Part shown: positions 55,200-63,925 of the stretch, piece after piece
How positions within the stretch are numbered: the stretch's first letter is position 1
Layout of the letters: each line of letters starts with the position of its first letter
Assembly (NCBI RefSeq): GCF_014269225.2
Contig: NZ_CP077097.1
Coordinates: 2,739,001-2,803,000, forward strand
DNA from: Pseudomonas anuradhapurensis
GTDB lineage: Bacteria; Pseudomonadota; Gammaproteobacteria; Pseudomonadales; Pseudomonadaceae
DNA length: 64,000 nucleotides
Direction: 5' to 3'
Notes under the pieces: model-generated
Told to the model about the DNA's origin: nothing
The model's input: the letters and a program-made list of their open reading frames with translations, nothing else
Databases searched by the model: none
Program-made: the position numbers and the translations under genes

Positions 55200-56291
55200 A
55201 TGTTCAAGACCATCGAAGCGCACGTACGCAAGCAGGTCGCCCCAGCCGCCCTGCGCGCCGAGTTCCGCCAGCACGAATTCGAGTCCATGCGCCCGTTCTG
55301 CCTGCTGGTGTTCTGCGTCAGTATCTTGATCTGGCTGGTCTTCGACCTGATCGTCAGCTTCCTCGGCGGCCAGGGCTTCACCTGGCTGTCGTGCGTGTTC
55401 CTCGCCCTGCTCGGCTGCCTCACCCTGGTGCTGCGGTTCACCCGCCGCAGCCATCACTTCGATGTGCTCAACCTGCTGTTCGTCGCGGTGATCACCCTGG
55501 GCATGCGCCTGGTGATCGAAGGCATCCCGGTGGCCCAGCGCCCGGTGTGGCTGGTCCTCGGGGTGTCCACCGTGCTGTATGCCGTGTCGGTGCTACCGGT
55601 TCGACGCTGGTCGTTCTTCTGCGCCATGGCCATCACCTGGGTGGTGCTCAACCCGTTCTATCACACGCGTATCGACGCGGACGAGCTCGAAGGCGCCATG
55701 CTGCTGAGCTATGCCGCGTTCCTCAGTGGCCTGGTCATCTACAGCTACGTGCAGATGCGCAAGGCCAAGCTGCATAACTTCTATCTGTCCAAGGTGCTGC
55801 TGGAGCAGGCCTATGTCGACACCCTGACCGAAATCCCCAACCGCCGCTCGTTCATGACCCAGGCGGGTGACCAACTGCGCTTGGCCAACGCCGGGCAGTA
55901 CCTGGCGATGATCGACATCGACAACTTCAAACGGGTGAATGACCGCTTTGGCCATGACGTGGGTGATGAAGTGCTCAAGCGCGTGGCCATGCATATCAAG
56001 GCGAGCATGGCCGGTTTCGAATTTGCCCGGCTGGGCGGTGAGGAGTTCGCGGTGTTTTTCCAGGGGCTGGACCAGCAAGGCGTCGAGCAGCGGGTGGCGG
56101 GTTTGTGCCAACGGGTGCGCGAGGACATTGCCGAGCACCCGGTGACCGTCAGCATCGGCCTGGCCCGGGTAGCCCCGGGAGACAGCCTGACCACGGCGCT
56201 GGTGCGCGCCGACCGGGCGCTGTATGAAGCCAAGCGCAGTGGCAAGGACCGCTTTGTGCTGTGGTCAGGCACGCTGGCAGACAGTGATTAG
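55200..56291 (+). CDS. Membrane diguanylate cyclase (GGDEF) of the nfr operon
   Basis: A 363-residue protein with about six membrane segments (about 35-180) and a C-terminal GGDEF domain. The active motif is intact, G279-G280-E281-E282-F283, with DTLTEIPNRRSF and IDIDNFKRVND upstream. The inhibitory I-site RxxD just before the motif is missing (FEFARLGGEEF). It should make c-di-GMP locally to activate the MshEN domains of NfrB. AGGAG lies 7 nt before the ATG. It is the last gene of the unit. Confidence 0.9.
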   Translation: MFKTIEAHVRKQVAPAALRAEFRQHEFESMRPFCLLVFCVSILIWLVFDLIVSFLGGQGFTWLSCVFLALLGCLTLVLRFTRRSHHFDVLNLLFVAVITLGMRLVIEGIPVAQRPVWLVLGVSTVLYAVSVLPVRRWSFFCAMAITWVVLNPFYHTRIDADELEGAMLLSYAAFLSGLVIYSYVQMRKAKLHNFYLSKVLLEQAYVDTLTEIPNRRSFMTQAGDQLRLANAGQYLAMIDIDNFKRVNDRFGHDVGDEVLKRVAMHIKASMAGFEFARLGGEEFAVFFQGLDQQGVEQRVAGLCQRVREDIAEHPVTVSIGLARVAPGDSLTTALVRADRALYEAKRSGKDRFVLWSGTLADSD

Positions 56292-56294
56292 CAG

Positions 56295-56397
56295 GCTCGG
56301 CCCTTTCGCGGGTAAACCCGCTCCTGCTGCATCTGCATCGCGCTCGGGTTCAGCGCAATACCTGCGGCAGCGAGTTTACCTGCGAAGCGGCCGGCAC
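56295..56397. repeat. Degenerate pair of inverted REP elements
   Basis: The first arm (about 56295-56327) has TTCGCGGGTAAACCCGCTCC; the second (about 56362-56396) is its diverged inverse, GCGAGTTTACCTGCGAAGCGG. They lie between the convergent GGDEF gene and the sensor kinase and may act as a bidirectional transcription stop. Confidence 0.75.
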
Positions 56398-56407
56398 AGG
56401 CGACACC

Positions 56408-57706
56408 TCACCCGGCAGGCAGGCGAATCCGGAACTGCGCCCCGCCCAGCGCCGACTGTGCCACGGTCAAGGTCCCGCCCTGCCCTTCGATCGCCCGTCG
56501 GCTGATCGCCAGGCCCAGGCCAAAGCCACCGGTATTGCGGTCACGGCTGCGGTCCAGCCGGTAGAACGGCTGGAAGATCCGCTCGCGCTCTTCCACCGGT
56601 ATGCCAATCCCGTCATCTTCCACCGTCACGAGGCAGGTACCATCCTCTTCCCGGCGCAAACGCAGCAACAAGCTCTCGTCGCAATAACGCATGGCATTGC
56701 GCACCAGGTTCTGCACCGCGCGCGCCGTCAACCTGGGGTCCAGGACAAAACGTGGCAAATCACCTTCGGCGCGCACTTCCCACTTGATGCCGCGGCCATC
56801 GAGTTCCTCGGCAAAGCCGCCGAGTACGCTGTCGACCAGCTCCAGCAACGACACCTCGACCCGCTCGCGGGCCTGGTCGGCGTTGTACAGACGGCTGTAG
56901 GACAGCAACTCCAGCACCAGCTCGTCCAGCTCGCGCACGTGCCCCACCAGCTCCAGCAGGCGCTTGCGGCTGGCCGGAGGGACTTCGTCGAACAGCAGCA
57001 CCAGGCCGAAATCCAGCCGGGTCAGCGGTGTGCGCAACTCGTGCGACACCGCATTGAGCAGCTCGCGCTGCTGGTTGACGTGGCGCTCCAGGTCGCCAGC
57101 CATGGTGTCGAACACCCTGGCCAGCTCACCGATGTTGGAATGCGGCGAGATGTGCGTGCGCTCGGCCATCTGCCCCTGGCCCAGGCGCCGGGCGGTTTCT
57201 TTCAAACGCTCCAGGTCGCGCCAGTGCGGCCATACCCACAGCAGCAGGCAGCCGAGCATGACCGCACCGATCAGTACGGTCACCCCCCACGACAGCACGT
57301 TGATGTCCAGCGGGTCGGGGGGTGAGTGCAGGCGCACCAGCCATTCCTTGTCCAGCGGTGCCAGCACCGTTTCGTAGTAGCCCCACTCGGCGATGCGCAC
57401 CACATGCAGGCCATGCTCCAGGCGCGCCTGCTCGGCCTCGCTCAAGCCGGCCTGGTCCATGCGCAGCAGCTGCAATTGCAACGGCGCGAAATCCCTGGCC
57501 AGCTCCTGTTCCACTGCCGGCCACTGCTCGCGCGGGGCCTGGCGGAACTGGCGCACGATCAGCGCCTGCACGCCCTTGGCCTGGTCCAGGTTGTAGGCCA
57601 TGAAGCGCTCCTGGAACAGCCCGACGATGGTGTCAGGGATGAACAGCAGCGCGCCGGCATAGGCGACGATGATGACCAGGTACAGACGCACCAGGATCTT
57701 GAGCAT
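56408..57706 (-). CDS. Sensor histidine kinase (RstB-like)
   Basis: A 432-residue inner-membrane kinase: segment (about 7-30), periplasmic loop (about 31-140), second segment (about 141-163), HAMP (about 165-215), HisKA with NAVSHELRTPLTRLD, HATPase with RAVQNLVRNAMRYCD and GFGLGLAISRR. It is of the RstB/CpxA type. It starts 6 nt after the regulator's stop, so the pair is one operon. It likely controls the divergent RND efflux genes. Confidence 0.92.
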   Translation of the reverse strand: MLKILVRLYLVIIVAYAGALLFIPDTIVGLFQERFMAYNLDQAKGVQALIVRQFRQAPREQWPAVEQELARDFAPLQLQLLRMDQAGLSEAEQARLEHGLHVVRIAEWGYYETVLAPLDKEWLVRLHSPPDPLDINVLSWGVTVLIGAVMLGCLLLWVWPHWRDLERLKETARRLGQGQMAERTHISPHSNIGELARVFDTMAGDLERHVNQQRELLNAVSHELRTPLTRLDFGLVLLFDEVPPASRKRLLELVGHVRELDELVLELLSYSRLYNADQARERVEVSLLELVDSVLGGFAEELDGRGIKWEVRAEGDLPRFVLDPRLTARAVQNLVRNAMRYCDESLLLRLRREEDGTCLVTVEDDGIGIPVEERERIFQPFYRLDRSRDRNTGGFGLGLAISRRAIEGQGGTLTVAQSALGGAQFRIRLPAG

Positions 57707-57712
57707 GGCCGA

Positions 57713-58414
57713 TCAGCACTCCCACTCGACGCGGCTGAACAGGTAGCCCTTGCCCCATACGGTCTTGATCTTGCGCGCCTCGCCAGCGTTGTCGTCGAAC
57801 TTGCGTCGCAGCTTGGAAATGGCCACGTCCACCGAGCGGTCGGTGCCGTTGAACTCGATGCCGCGCAGCTGCTGCAGGATGCGGTCGCGGTTCAGCACCT
57901 CGCCGGCATTGCGCGCCAGCACCACCAGCAGGTTGTATTCACCACTGGACAGCTCCACCTGCTCGCCGCGCCAGCTCACTGTGCGCTCGGCCAGGTCGAT
58001 GCGCAGGCCGCCGATCTGGATCAGCTCGTTGTCCAGGCGCGGTTCATGCACACTGCTGCGGCGCAGCAGGGTGCGCACGCGGGCCAGCAGCACGCGCGGC
58101 TCGCAGGGTTTGGTCACATAGTCGTCGGCGCCCATTTCCAGGCCCAGGACCTGGTCATGGCTGTCATCGCGAGCGGTCAGCATCAAGATCGGCAGGCTCT
58201 GTGATTCCTGGCGCAACAGGCGGCACAGCTGCAGCCCATCGATGCCCGGCAGCATCAGGTCGAGGATGACCAGGTCGGGCTTTTGCCGGCGGTACTCGTC
58301 AAGCACCTGATCGCCACGGGCGATCACCTGGACATGGAAGTCGTTGCGTTGCAGGTAGCTGGCGATCAGTTCGGACAGGGCGCTGTCATCTTCGACCAGG
58401 AAAATATTTGGCAT
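57713..58414 (-). CDS. OmpR-family response regulator
   Basis: A 233-residue regulator: receiver with the acid pair E8-D9-D10 and phospho-acceptor D52 in VILDLMLPGIDG, and a winged-helix domain (about 130-230, with VDVAISKLRRKF and VWGKGYLF). The ATG at 58414 begins the conserved fold; a longer frame to 58636 runs through the REP repeats and is not real. It is the partner of the kinase downstream. Confidence 0.93.
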   Translation of the reverse strand: MPNIFLVEDDSALSELIASYLQRNDFHVQVIARGDQVLDEYRRQKPDLVILDLMLPGIDGLQLCRLLRQESQSLPILMLTARDDSHDQVLGLEMGADDYVTKPCEPRVLLARVRTLLRRSSVHEPRLDNELIQIGGLRIDLAERTVSWRGEQVELSSGEYNLLVVLARNAGEVLNRDRILQQLRGIEFNGTDRSVDVAISKLRRKFDDNAGEARKIKTVWGKGYLFSRVEWEC

Positions 58415-58448
58415 AGGCGCTTGGAAGTCTGGGTTGTGGTAGGCCTTG

Positions 58449-58546
58449 CCGGCCTCTTCGCGGGTAAACCCGCTCCCACAGGGACCGCACAGCAACTGGA
58501 ACCTGTGCAGTCCCTGTGGGAGCGGGTTTACCCGCGAAGAGGCCGG
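58449..58546. repeat. Inverted pair of P. putida REP elements
   Basis: Two 36-bp arms, 58449-58484 and 58511-58546, are exact reverse complements. Each contains the core TTCGCGGGTAAACCCGC and the flank TCCCACAGGGA. A further inner palindrome, GCACAG / CTGTGC, lies in the loop. The element sits in the divergent gap between the regulator and the RND adaptor. Confidence 0.95.
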
Positions 58547-58686
58547 TACAGGGACACGCAGAATATAGAACCCTACAGGTCCAGAGGATTGTTCTTCACA
58601 CTTTTTCACACTCGTCCTACAGGTATTAACAGCCATCCAAGCAGCGCCTGCCTTAGCATATGGGCGGTCATCATCGGAAGATCCGT

Positions 58687-59862
58687 ATGTCTACTACCCT
58701 CCCCCCACGCTTGCGCCCGTTGGCGCTTTTGGCGTTCCTGAGCCTGTCCCTGGCCGGCTGCGACGACAGCGCCGAACAGGAAGTACAGGCCCCCACCCCG
58801 CAAGTGCGGGTGGAAACCCTGCAACTGCAACCTCTGGCCATCAGCAGCGAACTCAGCGGTCGCATCCTGGCGCCGCGCACCGCCGAAGTCCGCGCCCGGG
58901 TGGCTGGCGTGGTGCTCAAGCGGGTGTACCGCGAAGGCAGCGACGTCAAGCAAGGCGATGTGCTGTTCCTGATCGACCCGGCGCCGTTCAAGGCCGACCA
59001 TGACAGCGCCCGCGCCACCCTGGCCAAGGCCGAGGCCACGCTGTACCAGGCACGCCTGCAAGAGCAGCGCTACCGTGAGCTGGTCGACGACAAGGCCGTC
59101 AGCCGCCAGGAATACGACAACGCCAGGGCGGCGTTCCTGCAGGCCGATGCCGCCGTCGCCGAAGCCAGGGCCGCCCTGGAGCGTGCCCGCCTGAACCTGG
59201 GCTACGCCACCGTGACCGCACCGATATCCGGCCGTATCGGTCGCGCCCTGGTCACCGAAGGCGCGCTGGTCGGGCAGAACGAGACTACGCCGCTGGCGAC
59301 CATCCAGCAGTTGGACCCGATCCACGCCGATGTCACCCAGTCGACGCGTGAACTCAACGCCTTGCGCCGGGCCCTGCGAGCGGGTGAGCTGCAGCAGGTC
59401 GGTGACGGTCAGGCCCGTGCCACGCTGATCCAGGACGATGGCAGCGCCTATCCGTTGCCGGGCAAGCTGCTGTTCTCCGATATCAGCGTCGACCCCAGCA
59501 CCAACCAGATCACCCTGCGCAGCGAGTTCCCCAACCCGGACCTCGACCTGCTGCCCGGCAGCTACGTACGCGTGCGCCTGGAGCAGGCCGTGCAGCCCAA
59601 AGGCCTGAGCGTGCCGCAACGCGCCATCCTGCGCGACAGTGCTGGCGTGCCCAAGGTACTGGTGGTCGACCCACAGGCCCGGGTCAGCGATCGCCAGGTG
59701 GTCCTGGGCAGCGCCCAGGGCGACCGCTGGATCGTCAGCGAAGGCCTGGCGCCCGGCGAGCGGGTGGTGGTCGAGGGCCTGCAACACGTCAAGGCCGGTG
59801 ACCAGGTGCAGGTCGACAATGCATCCGGGGCGCCGCCCATCGCACAGCACACTGGCCAGTGA
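58687..59862 (+). CDS. RND efflux periplasmic adaptor lipoprotein
   Basis: A 391-residue membrane-fusion protein with the lipobox SLAGC (Cys near residue 25), the lipoyl half-motif VRARVAGVVLKRVYREGSDV, a coiled-coil hairpin (about 100-165) and YATVTAPISGRIGRA. It is of the AcrA/MexA type. The start at 58687 has GGAAG upstream. It is followed 11 bp later by the pump. Divergence from the two-component pair suggests direct control. Confidence 0.92.
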   Translation: MSTTLPPRLRPLALLAFLSLSLAGCDDSAEQEVQAPTPQVRVETLQLQPLAISSELSGRILAPRTAEVRARVAGVVLKRVYREGSDVKQGDVLFLIDPAPFKADHDSARATLAKAEATLYQARLQEQRYRELVDDKAVSRQEYDNARAAFLQADAAVAEARAALERARLNLGYATVTAPISGRIGRALVTEGALVGQNETTPLATIQQLDPIHADVTQSTRELNALRRALRAGELQQVGDGQARATLIQDDGSAYPLPGKLLFSDISVDPSTNQITLRSEFPNPDLDLLPGSYVRVRLEQAVQPKGLSVPQRAILRDSAGVPKVLVVDPQARVSDRQVVLGSAQGDRWIVSEGLAPGERVVVEGLQHVKAGDQVQVDNASGAPPIAQHTGQ

Positions 59863-59873
59863 GGGCCTGATTC

Positions 59874-62800
59874 ATGCCGCAATTCTTCATCGACCGCCCG
59901 GTATTCGCCTGGGTGGTCGCACTGTTCATCCTGCTCGCCGGCGCGCTGGCCATCCCGCAGCTGCCGGTGGCCCAGTACCCCAATGTGGCACCGCCGCAAG
60001 TGGAGATCTACGCCGTGTACCCGGGCGCCTCGGCGGCGACCATGGACGAAAGCGTGGTCAGCCTGATCGAGCAGGAGCTCAACGGCGCCGACAACCTGCT
60101 GTACTTCGAGTCGCAGAGCAGCCTGGGCAGCGCCACCATCACCGCCACCTTCGCCCCGGGCACCAACCCGGACCTGGCCCAGGTCGACGTGCAGAACCGC
60201 TTGAAAGTGGTCGAGTCGCGCCTGCCGCGCCCGGTCACCCAGCAAGGGCTGCAGGTGGAGAAGGTATCCACCGGTTTCCTGCTGCTGGCCACGCTCACCT
60301 CCGAGGACGGCAAGCTCGACGAAACCGCGCTGTCGGATATTCTTGCGCGCAACGTGATGGATGAGATCCGCCGCCTCAAGGGCGTCGGCAAGGCCCAGCT
60401 GTACGGCTCGGAGCGCGCCATGCGCATCTGGATCGACCCGCGCAAGCTGATCGGCTTCAACCTCACGCCCAACGACGTGGCTGCGGCGGTCGCGGCGCAG
60501 AACATCCAGGTTGCGCCTGGCAGCATCGGCGACCTGCCCGGCCGCAGCACCCAGGAAATCACCGCCAACGTGGTGGTCAAGGGCCAGTTGAGCACCCCCG
60601 AGGAATTCGCCGCCATTGTCCTGCGCGCCAACCCGGACGGCTCCAGCGTTACCATCGGTGATGTCGCCCGGGTCGAGATCGGCGCCCAGGAGTACCAGTA
60701 CGGCACCCGCCTCAACGGCAAGCCGGCCACCGCCTTCAGCGTGCAGCTGGCGCCGGGGGCCAACGCCATGGAAACCGCCACGTTGGTGCGGGCAAAGATG
60801 CACGACCTGGCGCGCTACTTCCCCGCAGGCGTGAAGTACGACATCCCCTACGACACCTCACCGTTCGTCAAGGTGTCGATCGAGCAGGTGATCAACACCC
60901 TGTTCGAGGCCATGCTGCTGGTGTTCGCGGTGATGTTCCTGTTCCTGCAGAACCTGCGCTACACCCTGATCCCCACCCTGGTGGTGCCGGTGGCGCTGAT
61001 GGGCACCTTTGCCGTCATGCTGGCCATGGGCTTCTCGGTCAACGTACTGACCCTGTTCGGCATGGTGCTGGCCATCGGCATCCTGGTCGACGATGCCATC
61101 GTGGTGGTGGAGAACGTCGAGCGGATCATGGCCGAGGAAGGCCTGCCGCCGAAAGCGGCCACGCGCAAGGCCATGGGCCAGATCAGCGGCGCGATAGTCG
61201 GCATCACCCTGGTGCTGGTCGCAGTGTTCCTGCCCATGGCCTTCATGCCAGGCTCGGTGGGCGTGATCTACCAGCAGTTCGCGCTGTCGATGGCGGTGTC
61301 GATCCTGTTCTCGGCATTTCTTGCCCTCAGCCTCACCCCGGCACTGTGCGCCACCCTGCTCAAGCCGGTGGCCAAAGGCGAGCAGCATGAGCGCAAAGGT
61401 TTCTTCGGCTGGTTCAACCGCCGTTTCGAGGACATGAGCAACGGCTACCAGCGCTGGGTGATGCAGGCGCTCAGGCGCAGTGGCCGCTACCTGCTGGTGT
61501 ACGCGGTGCTGCTGGCCGTGCTGGGCTATGGCTTCAGCCAGTTGCCGACGGCGTTCCTGCCTACCGAAGACCAGGGCTACACCATCACCGACATCCAGCT
61601 GCCACCAGGCGCCAGCCGCATGCGCACCGAACAGGTGGCGGCCCAGATCGAGGCGCACAACGCCGAGGAGCCAGGCGTGGGCAACACCACGCTGATTCTC
61701 GGCTTCAGCTTCTCGGGTAGCGGGCAGAACGCGGCGCTGGCCTTCACCACGCTCAAGGACTGGTCCGAGCGCGGTGGCGATGACAGCGCCCAGTCGATCG
61801 CCGACCGTGCCACCCTGGCCTTCGCCCAGCTCAAGGACGCCGTGGCGTTCTCCGTGCTGCCGCCACCGATCGACGGCCTCGGTGAGTCGACCGGCTTCGA
61901 GTTCCGCCTGCAGGACCGCGGCGGCATGGGCCACGCCGCACTGATGGCCGCCCGCGACGAGCTGCTGGCCAATGCGGGCAAGAGCAAGGTCCTGGCCAAC
62001 GTGCGCGAAGCGTCGCTGGCGGAAAGCCCGCAGATCCAGCTGGAAATCGACCGCCGCCAGGCCAACGCCCTGGGCGTATCGTTCGCCGATATCGGCACGG
62101 TCCTGGACGTGGCCGTGGGCTCCAGTTACGTCAACGACTTCCCCAACCAGGGCCGCATGCAGCGGGTGGTGGTGCAGGCCGAAGGCGACCAGCGCAGCCA
62201 GGTCGAGGACCTGCTGAGGATCCACGTGCGCAACGACAGCGGCAAGATGGTGCCGTTGGGTGCATTCGTCCAGGCCAGATGGGTCAGCGGCCCGGTGCAG
62301 CTGACGCGTTACAACGGCTACCCGGCAGTGTCGATTTCCGGCGAGCCGGCGGCCGGCTACAGCTCGGGCGAAGCCATGGCCGAGATCGAGCGCCTGGTGG
62401 CCCAGCTGCCGGCCGGTTCCGGCCTGGAATGGACCGGCCTGTCGCTGCAGGAACGGCTGTCCGGCAGCCAGGCGCCGATGTTGATGGCGCTGTCGTTGCT
62501 GGTGGTGTTCCTGTGCCTGGCGGCACTGTACGAAAGCTGGTCGATCCCGACCGCAGTGCTGCTGGTGGTGCCGCTTGGGGTACTCGGCGCGGTGCTGGCC
62601 GTGACCCTGCGCGGTATGCCCAACGACGTGTTCTTCAAGGTTGGCCTGATCACCCTGATCGGTTTGTCGGCGAAGAACGCCATTCTCATCATCGAGTTCG
62701 CCAAGAGCCTGGTCGACCAGGGCGTCGATGCCGTTGACGCCGCCGTGCAAGCCGCACGCCTGCGCCTGCGCCCGATCGTGATGACCTCGCTGGCGTTCAT

Positions 62801-63002
62801 TCTTGGCGTGGTCCCCCTGGCCATCGCCAGCGGCGCCAGCTCGGCCAGCCAGCAGGCGATCGGCACCGGGGTGATCGGCGGCATGCTGAGCGCCACCCTG
62901 GCGGTGGTGTTCGTGCCGGTGTTCTTCGTCGTGGTGATGCGCCTGGCCGGGCGCCGCCAAGCGCGTGATAGCGACATACCGAGCGTGGCCAGCGAGCGCT
63001 GA
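59874..63002 (+). CDS. RND efflux pump (AcrB/MexB/MexD type)
   Basis: A 1042-residue HAE1 transporter with 12 membrane segments. The N-terminus PQFFIDRPVFAWVVAL, the proton-relay D406 and D407 in LVDDAIVVVENVER and K934 in LSAKNAIL are intact. No outer-membrane channel gene follows, so it probably uses a TolC/OprM-type channel from elsewhere. Substrates are unknown. A terminator lies 27 bp after the stop. Confidence 0.94.
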   Translation: MPQFFIDRPVFAWVVALFILLAGALAIPQLPVAQYPNVAPPQVEIYAVYPGASAATMDESVVSLIEQELNGADNLLYFESQSSLGSATITATFAPGTNPDLAQVDVQNRLKVVESRLPRPVTQQGLQVEKVSTGFLLLATLTSEDGKLDETALSDILARNVMDEIRRLKGVGKAQLYGSERAMRIWIDPRKLIGFNLTPNDVAAAVAAQNIQVAPGSIGDLPGRSTQEITANVVVKGQLSTPEEFAAIVLRANPDGSSVTIGDVARVEIGAQEYQYGTRLNGKPATAFSVQLAPGANAMETATLVRAKMHDLARYFPAGVKYDIPYDTSPFVKVSIEQVINTLFEAMLLVFAVMFLFLQNLRYTLIPTLVVPVALMGTFAVMLAMGFSVNVLTLFGMVLAIGILVDDAIVVVENVERIMAEEGLPPKAATRKAMGQISGAIVGITLVLVAVFLPMAFMPGSVGVIYQQFALSMAVSILFSAFLALSLTPALCATLLKPVAKGEQHERKGFFGWFNRRFEDMSNGYQRWVMQALRRSGRYLLVYAVLLAVLGYGFSQLPTAFLPTEDQGYTITDIQLPPGASRMRTEQVAAQIEAHNAEEPGVGNTTLILGFSFSGSGQNAALAFTTLKDWSERGGDDSAQSIADRATLAFAQLKDAVAFSVLPPPIDGLGESTGFEFRLQDRGGMGHAALMAARDELLANAGKSKVLANVREASLAESPQIQLEIDRRQANALGVSFADIGTVLDVAVGSSYVNDFPNQGRMQRVVVQAEGDQRSQVEDLLRIHVRNDSGKMVPLGAFVQARWVSGPVQLTRYNGYPAVSISGEPAAGYSSGEAMAEIERLVAQLPAGSGLEWTGLSLQERLSGSQAPMLMALSLLVVFLCLAALYESWSIPTAVLLVVPLGVLGAVLAVTLRGMPNDVFFKVGLITLIGLSAKNAILIIEFAKSLVDQGVDAVDAAVQAARLRLRPIVMTSLAFILGVVPLAIASGASSASQQAIGTGVIGGMLSATLAVVFVPVFFVVVMRLAGRRQARDSDIPSVASER

Positions 63003-63028
63003 CTGGACAAGCAGCGCGTGACATGGGA

Positions 63029-63062
63029 GGGTTCCCGGCAATGACTGCCCGGAACCCTTTTT
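63029..63062 (+). terminator. Rho-independent terminator after the RND operon
   Basis: GGGTTCCCGGCA (63029-63040) pairs with TGCCCGGAACCC (63046-63057) with one mismatch, and TTTTT follows. It ends 1 nt before the mobA start codon, so mobA must have a promoter inside or downstream of it, or be read through. Confidence 0.88.
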
Positions 63063-63063
63063 C

Positions 63064-63639
63064 ATGCCTGATGCACTGCCACCCTGCTCGATCCTCATTC
63101 TTGCCGGCGGCCGCGGCCAGCGCATGGGCGGCCGCGACAAGGGCCTGATCGACTGGCAGGGCGAACCGCTGGTGGCGCATGTGCAGCGCGTGGTACGCCC
63201 GCTCAGCGATGACCTGGTGATTTCCTGCAACCGTAACCAGCAGGCCTACCGGGCGTATGCCGACCAGTTGGTGGGCGATGCCGAGGCGGACTACCCCGGG
63301 CCGTTGGCGGGGGTGATTGCCGGGCTCAAGGTGGCGCGGCATGAATGGGTGGTGCTGCTGGCCTGTGATGCGCCGCTGGTTGACCGGGGGTTGATCGAGG
63401 ACCTGCTGCGGCTGGCGGTGCCCCGTGACAGTGCGGCCATGGTGCGCCAGGGTGGCTACTGGCAGCCAATGTTCAGCGTGTTGCCACGTCGGCTGTTGCC
63501 GGTGCTGGAGCAGGCCTGGGCAGCGGGTGAACGGAGTTTGCAGAAGGCCTTGCTGCGTGAAGCGGTGCAAGGGCTGGAATGTAGTGACGATGATCGCAGG
63601 TTGAGCAACTTCAACAGCCCGGAGCTGTTGCAAGGCTGA
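63064..63639 (+). CDS. mobA: Molybdenum cofactor guanylyltransferase
   Basis: A 191-residue nucleotidyltransferase. LAGGRGQRMGGRDKGL (about 13-28) is the GTP-binding signature of MobA, with YPGPLAGVIAGL and LACDAPLVDRGL further on. It links GMP to molybdopterin to make the bis-MGD cofactor. No ribosome binding site is visible, because the terminator of the RND operon runs up to the ATG. It stands without other mob or moa genes here. Confidence 0.92.
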   Translation: MPDALPPCSILILAGGRGQRMGGRDKGLIDWQGEPLVAHVQRVVRPLSDDLVISCNRNQQAYRAYADQLVGDAEADYPGPLAGVIAGLKVARHEWVVLLACDAPLVDRGLIEDLLRLAVPRDSAAMVRQGGYWQPMFSVLPRRLLPVLEQAWAAGERSLQKALLREAVQGLECSDDDRRLSNFNSPELLQG

Positions 63640-63688
63640 GATCATCTACTGCCTGTGCCCGCGAAGAGGCCAGTGCAGGCGACACATC

Positions 63689-63750
63689 ATCCGGCAGACA
63701 GCTCCTCGACACTGATCTCGCGCATGCACCTTGCCGGTCACCGGCATCTG
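63689..63750 (-). pseudogene. Decayed copy of an acyl-CoA ligase C-terminus
   Basis: This stretch repeats the tail seen at 63926-64000 almost exactly, but with an 11-bp deletion between two TGC triplets and a few substitutions, so the reading frame is lost. Conserved parts include the codons for PVTGKV and the final segment ACTGATCTCGCGCATG on the plus strand. It lies between mobA and the intact ligase tail and is interpreted as a remnant of a local duplication. Confidence 0.7.
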
Positions 63751-63784
63751 GTTGTTGCCTGACCATCAGGCCTGCGCGGTCCTT

Positions 63785-63897
63785 GTAGGAGCGGCCTTGT
63801 GTCGCGAAAGGGCCGCAAAGCGGCCCCGGGATTTCAGCAGCGATGCATGAATTGCCGGGGCTGCTTTGCAGCCCTTTCGCGACACAAGGCCGCTACA
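63785..63897. repeat. Large inverted repeat, second REP type
   Basis: TGTAGGAGCGGCCTTGTGTC and the following GCGAAAGGGC form one arm (63785-63829); GGGCTGCTTTGCAGCCC with TTTCGCGACACAAGGCCGC forms the inverse arm (63855-63897). A 25-bp loop lies between. It separates the decayed copy from the intact ligase tail and may end transcription from both sides. A short copy of a different REP arm (GCGAAGAGGCCAG) is at about 63660. Confidence 0.9.
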
Positions 63898-63925
63898 GAG
63901 GCCCCATTCCCCTTCAGCTGGTGAT

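Noticed and set aside
60858..63230. A 790-codon minus-strand frame opposite the second RND pump
   Set aside because: Same antisense bias; no ribosome binding site and no domain.
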